64,000 bases of DNA from Cohnella candidum (lineage in GTDB: Bacteria; Bacillota; Bacilli; Paenibacillales; Paenibacillaceae): assembly GCF_003713065.1 (NCBI RefSeq), contig NZ_CP033433.1, positions 3,721,001-3,785,000 of the forward strand, written 5' to 3'. The translations under genes were made by a program, and so were the position numbers. Each line of letters opens with the position of its first letter. Position 1 is the stretch's first letter. Below, piece after piece: positions 36,138 to 43,572 of this stretch. The notes beneath the pieces are model-generated. The model searched no databases and had not been told where the DNA came from. It saw only the letters and a program-made list of their open reading frames with translations.

Positions 36138-36504
36138 ATTTCTTGCGGTCAAAGAAGTATCCTTCCGCTTGAGAATATTCATGATGGTACGCATTCTTCA
36201 TCCGGCTGCCCACCTGGATCTTGCTTAAGTGGTTCGAAAACATCTGGCGTGCGGCCTTCAAACGGTCGTTCACCTGACGCTCCGATTCGTAAGCTTTCTC
36301 GGTTAACGCATGAATTTCCGGGTCGTTTCGATAGGCAGATGACCACGCCCGTTCGATATGTACCCTAAGCGCAACCTGCCTAGCTTGCAAAGCCCCTAAC
36401 CGTTCGGCATCCTCTTCCTCTTCCAGATCAAGTTCAAGGATCGCTTCCGATGTTTCGATCATTCGCCTGAAGGCATCATGAACGGAAACGTCACTCCGAA
36501 TCAC
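36136..36504 (-). CDS. fliT: FliT-like flagellar export chaperone (putative)
   Basis: A 122-residue, almost wholly helical and highly charged protein. It has no recognisable catalytic motif. Its position directly after fliS, its length (FliT is ~110-120) and its helical character point to FliT, the chaperone of the filament cap FliD. FliT sequences are poorly conserved, so the call relies on context. The start is GTG at 36502-36504, overlapping the fliS stop as GTGA, with AAGGTG 5 nt upstream inside fliS. Translation is therefore coupled. It is the last gene of the hag-to-fliT stretch. Confidence 0.6.
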   Translation of the reverse strand: MIRSDVSVHDAFRRMIETSEAILELDLEEEEDAERLGALQARQVALRVHIERAWSSAYRNDPEIHALTEKAYESERQVNDRLKAARQMFSNHLSKIQVGSRMKNAYHHEYSQAEGYFFDRKK

Positions 36505-36890
36505 GAGCGCACCTTCGCCGCCGCCGGTAATTGCTTCATCGACTGCACCCATGTATCTTTCAATTCGGTCATCAGCCCTATGCATTCTTGCAAGCTTTCG
36601 GCATCCATCTTAATGTTGGCCGTGAACAGTCGATGAAGCATATAATCGTACAAAGAAGCCAATCGGTGGGCGACTTCATATTGCTTGTTCAACGTGTACG
36701 ATAATTCGTTAATAATGTCCGTTGCCTTCTTGATATTCTCGTTCTTCATCGCGACATTTCGGGTGTTGATCCCTTCCAAACCCTGCTTCATGAATTTAAT
36801 GCAGCCGTTAAAAAGCAAGGTCGTCAGCTCCCAAGGCGCGGCCGTGTTGACTTGCATTCTCAGGTAGGTTTCATGGGCATGCTGATTCAT
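36501..36890 (-). CDS. fliS: Flagellar secretion chaperone FliS
   Basis: A 129-residue helical protein that binds the flagellin C-terminus in the cytosol and keeps it unpolymerised until export. The family pattern is visible in TAAPWELTTLLFNGCIKFMKQ near the N-terminus and in the mid-protein LYDYMLHRLFTANIKMD. In Firmicutes FliS also works with FliW and CsrA in flagellin homeostasis, and both genes are in this window. ATG at 36888-36890. It lies downstream of flaG. Confidence 0.93.
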   Translation of the reverse strand: MNQHAHETYLRMQVNTAAPWELTTLLFNGCIKFMKQGLEGINTRNVAMKNENIKKATDIINELSYTLNKQYEVAHRLASLYDYMLHRLFTANIKMDAESLQECIGLMTELKDTWVQSMKQLPAAAKVRS

Positions 36891-36899
36891 AATCGCGGA

Positions 36900-37280
36900 T
36901 TACCTCTTTTCATCGATATTCAGACCGACGAGTTCCTGAAGCTTGGCCATCAAATCGAGGAATTTTTCATTCGGGATTTCCCGGATGACTTCGTTATTGT
37001 CTTTGTTGATGACTTTGACGATCGTTTCGCCCGTTTTCTCGTGGACGCTGTATTCGAACCGGCGATCGATGCCTTCCATGGCTTTGTTGGCCTTCTCGAT
37101 CGCTTTTCGCATCGCTTGATCCGAGATCGTCAGATCGTATTTCTCTTTATGCAAAAGAGCGGTAGCGGTGGGATAAGAATCCTGAGTGTGTTGTTGTGAA
37201 TTTCCGGATAGGATGGCAGCTTGAACGGGAGCCACGTCCAGCTTGCCCACCCCGTTTGCCGAAATGCTTCGAACGTCCAT
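36900..37280 (-). CDS. flaG: FlaG-family flagellar protein
   Basis: A 126-residue protein. The N-terminal ~55 residues look disordered. The conserved FlaG domain (about 65-126) includes FEYSVHEKTGETIVKVIN and IREIPNEKFLDLMAKLQELVG. FlaG affects filament length in several bacteria; its mechanism is not settled. The ATG at 37278-37280 is chosen because GAGGTG lies 10 nt upstream; an in-frame GTG two codons before is possible. It sits between fliD and fliS. B. subtilis has the homologue yvyC before fliD. Confidence 0.88.
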   Translation of the reverse strand: MDVRSISANGVGKLDVAPVQAAILSGNSQQHTQDSYPTATALLHKEKYDLTISDQAMRKAIEKANKAMEGIDRRFEYSVHEKTGETIVKVINKDNNEVIREIPNEKFLDLMAKLQELVGLNIDEKR

Positions 37281-37306
37281 GATCACAGCGCACCTCTTTC
37301 CTCAGC

Positions 37307-39121
37307 CTATTGGAATTGTTTGGATAACCAATTTAATTGGGAGTTGCTAGTCCCGACGGCTGAGTCCATTTTGGCGAACATGCTGTAGTAGTAGTCTTCT
37401 TTCTTAGCCAATTTGCCGTCGAAGTCCGTTATATTCACATTCAATTTATGAATTTGATCCCCTAAATCGGAGGTCACGTCATCCACCGTCGTGTCGGCTG
37501 CTCCGGCTTTTTGGGTGATCGTCTTGATCGACTTGGTCACCTTGTCGAACATCTTCTGTGCGACGCCGTCCGGCTGGTTGGAGAACACCGCAATGACAGA
37601 GGACGGATCCTCTGAAAGAGCTTTACGAAGTGCGGCTTCGTCCAATACAAGCTTGCCGTTGTCCGCAGACCCCGGATTGTAAGCGGTCGTCCCGATCCCG
37701 ATTTTATAGAACGCATTGTAGGTGGACGTAGCTCCAGGAATGGTAGCGACCGCCAAACCTCTTAAATCGTTAATCGTCGATTTCAGCACGTCATCGTTGT
37801 GCAAGAGTCCGCTTTTCGCCTTGTCTTCCCACAAAGTGATGTCGGCCGCTTGCATCGCTTTTTTCTGATCATCCGTCAGCGGAGTGAAAGAACGGTATTT
37901 CACTTCTTTGACGCGTTTATTTAGAAGGTCGAGTGTATCGTTGAACTTGGTAACAAAGTCTTTGATTTTGGTGACCATGCTATCCGTGTCCTGCGAAACG
38001 CTAACCGTGACCGGTGAGGTGGTCGTTTGCTTCAAGTTATAGGTGACGCCGCCGGTCGTAAACGTATTGCTGCTTCGATAGGATTGTACGCCGTCGATCG
38101 TGACGTCAGCGTCGGTACCGGTTACGTGAACGATAGACGGCGGGGTTGCGGCAGGCTCGGAAGCGGGTTGCGTCATGTTAAGCGCTGTAAGGATATTTCC
38201 GCTTGTCCCATCTTGAAGATCGATTTGAGCGGTCGTTCCTACTCCCTTGGTCGTAAAAACGATCTTGTCACTGACTTCATCATAACTCATATTCACGCCG
38301 GCAGCCGAATTGTTTACCTTATTCATTAACGAAGTCAACGTGTCCGAATCATCATAGTTAATCGATATGCCGTTAATGAGAAAATTCCCTGGAATGATGG
38401 GAGTTGAGAATTGGTATCCAAGATCCCCCAAGGTCATTTTAGGATTTATTTTATTTGATTGCCCACTTACGAACCCAAGGTCCGCAAGACCGGAATTGTT
38501 TGCGACATCACTCAAAATAATTTGAGGCTCGTTGCCGGCTGTTCCCAAAGCTTTGAATTCCAGGCTTCCGGCATTCACGCTTACCTGTATCTTGTTCGCG
38601 CCGAACGCGTTATTGACTTGGTTTTGAATTTCGGCTGCCAGCGATGTATCCGTGTAAGAGGATCCCGGGGTCAAAGTAATCTTCTTCGAGACGCCGCCGA
38701 GCGAAATATTGAACTGATCATTCTCGCCAGCCTGTATATCCGTAATTGGAGTGCCGGTTGAAACGAGAGTGTTGGTAGAAATTCCGCCAGCGCTGCTAAC
38801 GCTTGCGCCGGCCGCCAGCTTCGTGACCGTAATCTTATGATTGATCGTACTCGCCGTCGAATCGGCAGAGATCGTAACGGCAGACTCATTGGAGGAGGAA
38901 CCGGTATTGGCTTTCCAGTCACCGGACAAACGCATGTTGTCGACAACGGTCTTAAAGCTTGCCAGCTTGGAGTTGATCTCCCGATAAAGATCCGATGTCC
39001 AGGTGAGCGTCGTTTTCTTCTGCTTCAATTTATCCTGCGGCATCCGCTCGGCTTTCATCAAGTCGCTGACCATTTTGTCGATATCCATGCCCGAGTTAAT
39101 ACCCGAAACCCTGGTGACCAT
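37307..39121 (-). CDS. fliD: Flagellar hook-associated protein 2 (filament cap)
   Basis: A 604-residue protein that forms the cap guiding flagellin polymerisation. The N-terminal domain (VSGINSGMDIDKMVSDLMKA, LYREINSKL) and C-terminal coiled coil (ITDFDGKLAKKEDYYYSMFAKMD) are conserved, and the central domain is variable and Thr/Ser-rich. The length is above the ~500 of B. subtilis FliD because of the central part. ATG at 39119-39121 with GGGAGGTAGG. A sigma-D-like TAAA/ACGATAA pair upstream has wrong spacing, so it may be expressed from hag read-through or another promoter. Confidence 0.96.
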   Translation of the reverse strand: MVTRVSGINSGMDIDKMVSDLMKAERMPQDKLKQKKTTLTWTSDLYREINSKLASFKTVVDNMRLSGDWKANTGSSSNESAVTISADSTASTINHKITVTKLAAGASVSSAGGISTNTLVSTGTPITDIQAGENDQFNISLGGVSKKITLTPGSSYTDTSLAAEIQNQVNNAFGANKIQVSVNAGSLEFKALGTAGNEPQIILSDVANNSGLADLGFVSGQSNKINPKMTLGDLGYQFSTPIIPGNFLINGISINYDDSDTLTSLMNKVNNSAAGVNMSYDEVSDKIVFTTKGVGTTAQIDLQDGTSGNILTALNMTQPASEPAATPPSIVHVTGTDADVTIDGVQSYRSSNTFTTGGVTYNLKQTTTSPVTVSVSQDTDSMVTKIKDFVTKFNDTLDLLNKRVKEVKYRSFTPLTDDQKKAMQAADITLWEDKAKSGLLHNDDVLKSTINDLRGLAVATIPGATSTYNAFYKIGIGTTAYNPGSADNGKLVLDEAALRKALSEDPSSVIAVFSNQPDGVAQKMFDKVTKSIKTITQKAGAADTTVDDVTSDLGDQIHKLNVNITDFDGKLAKKEDYYYSMFAKMDSAVGTSNSQLNWLSKQFQ

Positions 39122-39199
39122 AATCCTACCTCCCGAAAAACATACTCCTACTTTTATTTATCGTATTTTTTCCATACTTTATAAAGAGTTTCTCGATTT

Positions 39200-40243
39200 T
39201 TATTTTAACCGGCGCAATGCAGGCTCGTATTCGTATTCAGCAGCAAAGCGGTAACACTGACCCGCTAGGTCCTTGTTGCCTGTGACCTCATAATAAACAC
39301 CGAGATTATAGGCGGCTAAAAAAGTACCTACTCCATAAACGGAGGTGTATTTATCCGTATCGCCGATTTTTAGAGCTTCCGCGAAGTACGATTCGACGGC
39401 TTGGATTTTTCCGGTATCCATGGCCAATAGGCCGAGCAAAAAGAACAGGTCCGGAAAATCAGGATATAGTTCTACATACGGATAGAGCAGTTGCTCAGCT
39501 TCGGCGTAGCGTTGTTGCTCTTTCAGTACATAACCCAGCATCACCAGCATGACAGGGTAATATAGGCGATCCAACTGTCGCTGCTCCATACTCAACAGCA
39601 AATGCCTTTCGGCGCCCGCCCAATCTTCGATCGAATAGTAGAGCTTTCCCATTTGGTAAAGCATGTAGCCGTCATTCGGATGATCCGCCAAATGCTTCTC
39701 GTATAATGGCAAATATCTCTCGAATTTTGATTTTACTTCGTATTCATTCTCTTCGTATCCGTAATGCATGACTTGCAGCGGGAGAATCTCAAAAACGGCA
39801 GGTTCGCCATTTTCGTAAACTTGTTCATGCACGGTACCTGCAAACCGAAATTCGGGGCGGTTGGGATAAAACCTTACCATTCTATGCCTGCGAATTTCTT
39901 CACCGGTCACGTTGTTAATATACACGCAGCCAGCCTTGCCGGGGTGTTGTTGGACGAAACGCAGAAGTTGTTCCTCCGTATCGGCAGGAAGCTCTTCGTC
40001 GGCATCCAGCGCTAAAATATAATCCCCAGTCGCGCGGGAGCCTGCGAAATTACGTGCGGCTGCGAAGTCGTCGCTCCATTCATAGGAAGCCGTAACGGCC
40101 CCGAATTGCTGTGCGATCGGTACGGACCGGTCCGTAGACCCCGTATCTACGACAACGATTTCGAAGCTGTCCGGCACGCTTCGCAAAGCCCTTGCAAGGT
40201 TATTTTCCTCATTCTTCACGATCAGGCAAACGCTAATTTTCAT
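39200..40243 (-). CDS. GT2 glycosyltransferase with TPR region, between hag and fliD (paralogue 3)
   Basis: A 347-residue protein. The GT2 domain (about 1-220) shows SVCLIVKNEENNLARAL, VVDTGSTDRS and the metal-site segment ALDADEELP. A shorter TPR-like tail (about 190-347) follows, including YMLYQMGKLYYSIEDWAGAE. It belongs to the same family as the two rightward paralogues at 32-36 kb. It is placed immediately after the hag terminator and in the same orientation. This position is common for enzymes that put the first sugar on flagellin, so it is the best candidate initiating transferase in the window (inference). ATG at 40241-40243. Confidence 0.85.
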   Translation of the reverse strand: MKISVCLIVKNEENNLARALRSVPDSFEIVVVDTGSTDRSVPIAQQFGAVTASYEWSDDFAAARNFAGSRATGDYILALDADEELPADTEEQLLRFVQQHPGKAGCVYINNVTGEEIRRHRMVRFYPNRPEFRFAGTVHEQVYENGEPAVFEILPLQVMHYGYEENEYEVKSKFERYLPLYEKHLADHPNDGYMLYQMGKLYYSIEDWAGAERHLLLSMEQRQLDRLYYPVMLVMLGYVLKEQQRYAEAEQLLYPYVELYPDFPDLFFLLGLLAMDTGKIQAVESYFAEALKIGDTDKYTSVYGVGTFLAAYNLGVYYEVTGNKDLAGQCYRFAAEYEYEPALRRLK

Positions 40244-40274
40244 AGACGGTTTTCGCTCCCTCTAAAACCGAAAA

Positions 40275-40299
40275 GAGCCCATTACGTCGTAATGGGCTC
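40275..40299 (-). terminator. hag terminator
   Basis: An 11-bp perfect stem (GAGCCCATTAC / GTAATGGGCTC) with a 3-nt loop is followed on the minus strand by TTTTCGG. Partial read-through into the glycosyltransferase gene is possible because the U tract is short. Confidence 0.88.
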
Positions 40300-40323
40300 C
40301 ATTCAGCGAACTGCCGAAGTCGA

Positions 40324-41139
40324 TTAACGCAGCAATTGCAGAACGCTTTGCGGCGCTTGGTTTGCTTGCGCCAACATGGACGTTGCAGCGGATTGCAGGA
40401 TGTTCAGCTTCGTGTAGTTCATCATTTCTTTGGCCATGTCGGTGTCGCGGATCCGGGACTCTGCACCTTGCAGGTTCTCGGCCGTAGCGCCGATGTTGTT
40501 GAACGTGTGCTCCAGCTGGTTCTGAACAGCACCGAATGCGGAACGCACTCTGTTGATCGTGCCGATGTCGGTATCGATCGCTTTGATTGCGTTAGAAGCA
40601 CCTACAGCCGAGCCGAGAGACTGGCCGCTGATGCTCAGCGAAGACAGCTGTACGTTCTGCAGCGAGATGACAACCGTGTTCTGTACGGAAGTCGTGTCGC
40701 CGATTTGGATGCTGATGCCTGCGTTGCCGTTCAGTACCGTAATGCCGTTGAACGTCGTGCTCTTCGCAATGCTGTCGATTGCGGTGCTGAGTGCTTTGAA
40801 CTCGGCGTCGATGGCCACGAGGTCGGAAGCGTTGTACGTTCCGTTCGTTGCTTTAACTGCGAGTTCTTTCATGCGGGAAAGCATGTCGGAGATTTCGCTC
40901 ATCGCGCCTTCAGCCGTTTGCACAAGGGAGATGCCGTCTTGCGCATTGGATTGGGCTTGGTTCAAAGCGCGGATTTGCGTACGCATTTTCTCGGAGATCG
41001 AGAGGCCTGCTGCGTCGTCAGCTGCACGGTTAACTTTGTAACCGGAAGCCAATTTCTCGCTCGACTTGCCTTGAGCGATGTTGTTCGACAGCAAGTTGCG
41101 ATGTGCGTTCATCGCGTTAAGATTGTGGTTGATGATCAT
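40324..41139 (-). CDS. hag: Flagellin
   Basis: A 271-residue flagellin. The D0/D1 regions are conserved at the N-terminus (MIINHNLNAMNAHRNLLSNN, SGYKVNRAADDAAGLSISEKM) and C-terminus (MLAQANQAPQSVLQLL). The central part is short, so D2/D3 are minimal. It contains a Ser/Thr-rich surface stretch (about residues 150-200: TTSVQNTVVIS, SSLSISGQSLG), plausible O-glycosylation sites. ATG at 41137-41139 with AAGGAGG upstream; the frame is open further upstream but lacks flagellin sequence. It is driven by a perfect sigma-D promoter, has a CsrA-type site in its leader, and is followed by its own terminator. Confidence 0.98.
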   Translation of the reverse strand: MIINHNLNAMNAHRNLLSNNIAQGKSSEKLASGYKVNRAADDAAGLSISEKMRTQIRALNQAQSNAQDGISLVQTAEGAMSEISDMLSRMKELAVKATNGTYNASDLVAIDAEFKALSTAIDSIAKSTTFNGITVLNGNAGISIQIGDTTSVQNTVVISLQNVQLSSLSISGQSLGSAVGASNAIKAIDTDIGTINRVRSAFGAVQNQLEHTFNNIGATAENLQGAESRIRDTDMAKEMMNYTKLNILQSAATSMLAQANQAPQSVLQLLR

Positions 41140-41169
41140 TGCTGTATTCCTCCTTGGATTATCACGGCC

Positions 41170-41181
41170 CACTTCCGTGTG
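41170..41181 (-). promoter_or_regulatory. CsrA-type binding site in the hag leader
   Basis: The transcript reads CACACGGAAGUG, with GGA in the loop of a CAC/GUG stem, close to the CsrA consensus (ACANGGANGU). A second GGA motif lies in the ribosome-binding site AAGGAGGAAU. Two such sites, one over the SD, are what CsrA uses in B. subtilis to block hag translation until FliW frees it. Confidence 0.6.
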
Positions 41182-41195
41182 AGCTCTCATTACTT

Positions 41196-41222
41196 ATATC
41201 GGCATCGTGTCGTATGTTTTTA
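41196..41222 (-). promoter_or_regulatory. Sigma-D promoter of hag
   Basis: On the minus strand TAAA (41219-41222), 15 nt and GCCGATAT (41196-41203) match the sigma-D consensus exactly. The transcript should start near 41188. Confidence 0.93.
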
Positions 41223-41239
41223 GAGTTTTTTTAAAGTTT

Positions 41240-41491
41240 TTATGTCGTTTCTTCGTTTTTTTTGACGGCTTCTAAAGCGAAGCCTTTGATGGCTTTCAAC
41301 TGACTTGGATTTGCCATGGCGGCCTTATTGCTCTCGCGGATCGAATCGAGCACTTCCTTACGGTAAATCTTCACTTTGGCCGGCGCTTCGATGCCCAGCT
41401 TCACTTGATCCCCTTCGATGCCGATCACGAAAATTTCGATCTCTTCATTGATGACGATGGATTGACCTTTTTTGCGCGATAAAATGAGCAT
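41240..41491 (-). CDS. csrA: Carbon storage regulator / translational repressor CsrA
   Basis: An 83-residue RNA-binding dimer. The N-terminal [20 protein letters not shown] and the core [18 protein letters not shown] are highly conserved. In Gram-positive bacteria it represses hag translation and is antagonised by FliW. The ATG (41489-41491) overlaps the fliW stop as TGATG, so the antagonist and the repressor are made together. The C-terminal ~25 residues extend beyond the 61-residue enteric form, as usual in Bacilli. Confidence 0.97.
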   Translation of the reverse strand: MLILSRKKGQSIVINEEIEIFVIGIEGDQVKLGIEAPAKVKIYRKEVLDSIRESNKAAMANPSQLKAIKGFALEAVKKNEETT

Positions 41492-41925
41492 CAGGCACCT
41501 CCTTCTGCGGTTGCGGAGCCGGCCAGAAAGAGCGTTTTGGTGGAATAAGGACTTTCCGGAGGCAGAACGACCTGTTTGCCTTTGAGATTTTTCGTATTAA
41601 TGAGCAGCGGCGCCAGTAAATTCAAGGTCGAACGAACAAAAGGCTCCGCGATCGTGACGATGGCTAAAACCGCTACGTTCTCGAGATCCTCAACTCCGAG
41701 AGCTTCCTCTTCCTGGCTGGAGAGCCCGATTTCAAAAGAAGACACGAACCGGAACGGATCCGTGACGAGGAATCCGATCTCCGGATCTTCTTCGCTTTGC
41801 AGGTAGGCAAATGACGGATTCGGATCCGACTCATCCACCGGAGTCAGAACGAAGTTGGAAAGCTCGGCAAAACCTAAGATCGAACCTCCCATCGATATCG
41901 TCTTGCCGTAAAAGGAATCAAACAT
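41491..41925 (-). CDS. fliW: Flagellar assembly factor FliW
   Basis: A 144-residue protein that binds flagellin or CsrA. When flagellin is exported FliW is free to bind CsrA and hag translation resumes. Motifs seen are [40 protein letters not shown] and [23 protein letters not shown] at 41923-41925. A terminator-like hairpin (41951-41987) separates it from the upstream DUF6470 gene. Confidence 0.96.
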   Translation of the reverse strand: MFDSFYGKTISMGGSILGFAELSNFVLTPVDESDPNPSFAYLQSEEDPEIGFLVTDPFRFVSSFEIGLSSQEEEALGVEDLENVAVLAIVTIAEPFVRSTLNLLAPLLINTKNLKGKQVVLPPESPYSTKTLFLAGSATAEGGA

Positions 41926-41950
41926 GGAGACCCTCCCGGTTGATATGAAA

Positions 41951-41987
41951 TAAAAAAGCTATTCCCGCACCTCTGCGTTCATAGCTT
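41951..41987 (-). terminator. Hairpin with U tract between the DUF6470 gene and fliW
   Basis: On the minus strand AAGCTAT and ATAGCTT pair around an ~18-nt loop, followed by TTTTTTA. The 7-bp, AT-rich stem is weak, so partial termination is more likely than complete termination. Confidence 0.45.
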
Positions 41988-42012
41988 AGCGTAACGTTGC
42001 CGTATCGGAAAT

Positions 42013-42582
42013 TCAAGCGTAAAGGTCGTACTGGCTGACCCAGATCCTAATCGAGTTCATTTGTTCGACATAGATTTTCGCTTTGCCGGGCGTATACTGG
42101 ATATCCGGCTTGTTGACATGAACCTGGATATCCGGATGCGCCGGCTTCGCATTGATCTCCGCGGGATGGGGGGTATATTCCATTTTGACGTTCATGTTTG
42201 ACGCCGGACCCCAAATCCGGATTCCCTCGCTATCCTGAATCAGGGCGCCCGCCGCGAGCTCCACGACCGCATCCGATTTGTTCGTGATCTGAGCCATCCG
42301 ATTGCCTTTCTGCACGATCCGATCGATCGCTTCGGCCGTCCTCTCGTTGGCTTGCTGTGTCTTCAGCGTATTGGTCTCCAAAGGTCCGCCCAGCCCCAAA
42401 GCCAGCCAAGCCGCGGACGCGTCTATCGACAATTCGCCCCTCGGCTGGCGGATTTGCATATCGACCCTGGGCGAAGAGATTTCCAACTGCGCCGGCTTGG
42501 ATTCCATTTGCAGTTGACCGCGCGGACTCTCGATGCCCAAACGGGCCGGAGTCGAACGGATGGACAAGCGGAGCAGCTCCAT
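42013..42582 (-). CDS. DUF6470 protein (YviE-like) in the flagellar operon
   Basis: A 189-residue protein with no signal peptide. The N-terminal third has repeated short motifs rich in I/R/Q/P (RLSIRSTPARLGIESPRGQ, MQIRQPRGELSIDASAAWLA). The C-terminal third contains PAHPDIQVHVNKPDIQ. It is the counterpart of B. subtilis yviE, always found between flgL and fliW; its function is unknown. The phage-tail-like beta repeats suggest a structural or assembly role (inference). Confidence 0.8.
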   Translation of the reverse strand: MELLRLSIRSTPARLGIESPRGQLQMESKPAQLEISSPRVDMQIRQPRGELSIDASAAWLALGLGGPLETNTLKTQQANERTAEAIDRIVQKGNRMAQITNKSDAVVELAAGALIQDSEGIRIWGPASNMNVKMEYTPHPAEINAKPAHPDIQVHVNKPDIQYTPGKAKIYVEQMNSIRIWVSQYDLYA

Positions 42583-42621
42583 CTCTTCACCGCCTTGCCG
42601 TCATTATCGTGATATCATTCG

Positions 42622-43518
42622 TTATTTCAAAAAGTCGACCAGACTTGGCTGAATGATCCTGGCTCCCGTGGAAAGAGCCGCCTGATAGACATTCTCCTTG
42701 GTCTTCAGGTCCATGATCGTCTGGGCGATATCCGCATCCTCGGTTTTACCGCTTAAGCCGTTGAGCGTATCGGTTAGTGCCTGATTCCGGTTGTCCAACA
42801 ACTCGATGCGATTCGCACGCGCGCCGATCTCCGACCGGACGCCAAGGAACTTATTCAAGCGAGAATCCAACTGGTTCATCGCCTGGCCGGCCGTCACCGG
42901 ATCGTTGGCATTCATGGCATCGCGGATCTGCTTCACCAGCTTGAACATATTGTCGGAATCCGTGGAGCTTCCGAAAACTTCGTTGCCCGAAATATTCGTG
43001 GCGATGTCGACACCCGGCGCAAGAGGGAGAACGACATCGGCCGTGTCGGTGTCTTTCGTCCCCGCAGTCGCCATTTCATAAGGCGCCGTCGTGGTTTTTT
43101 GCCCGTTGAAAATGTATTTCCCGCTCACTTGGTCGTTGCCGAGCGTGACAAGCTGCTTGTAGATGCCGTCCAGCTCTTGTCCGATCGCGTTCCTCGCTTC
43201 CGCAGGGCTCGAGTCGCTGACTCCGCGTACGGTCAATTCCTTCACCCGGGAATAGAGGTCGTTGATTTGGTCCAGCACGGTATCCACGTGGTCAACCGCG
43301 GAGGTCGCTTCCGTAATGTTGCGCTGGTATTGGTCGTTCATCGACAATTCGCTGCGGTAACGCAATGCGTACGTGATGCCGACCGGATCATCCGAAGGTT
43401 TATTGATCTTGCGTCCCGTGGACAACTGATCCTGCAGAACGCTCATCTGCTGGTAGTTGCGGTTCAGGTTCCGGATCATTTGGCCGTGCATCATGCTCTG
43501 GGTGACTCGAGCCGTCAT
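42622..43518 (-). CDS. flgL: Flagellar hook-associated protein 3
   Basis: A 298-residue hook-filament junction protein. The flagellin-like N-terminus (VTQSMMHGQMIRNLNRNYQQ, GRKINKPSDDPVGITYALRY) and C-terminus (YQAALSTGARIIQPSLVDFL) are conserved. Length matches the family. It lies 54 bp after flgK. ATG at 43516-43518. Confidence 0.96.
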   Translation of the reverse strand: MTARVTQSMMHGQMIRNLNRNYQQMSVLQDQLSTGRKINKPSDDPVGITYALRYRSELSMNDQYQRNITEATSAVDHVDTVLDQINDLYSRVKELTVRGVSDSSPAEARNAIGQELDGIYKQLVTLGNDQVSGKYIFNGQKTTTAPYEMATAGTKDTDTADVVLPLAPGVDIATNISGNEVFGSSTDSDNMFKLVKQIRDAMNANDPVTAGQAMNQLDSRLNKFLGVRSEIGARANRIELLDNRNQALTDTLNGLSGKTEDADIAQTIMDLKTKENVYQAALSTGARIIQPSLVDFLK

Positions 43519-43572
43519 GGGAAGTTCACCTCGTTATTTCGAGTGATTTGTAGGAAAGAAAGGAAAGGAGTA

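Noticed and set aside
39122..39170. TAAA and ACGATAA elements before fliD, resembling a sigma-D promoter.
   Set aside because: The spacer is about three bases too short for the consensus, unlike the exact hag promoter, so it is not reported as a promoter.
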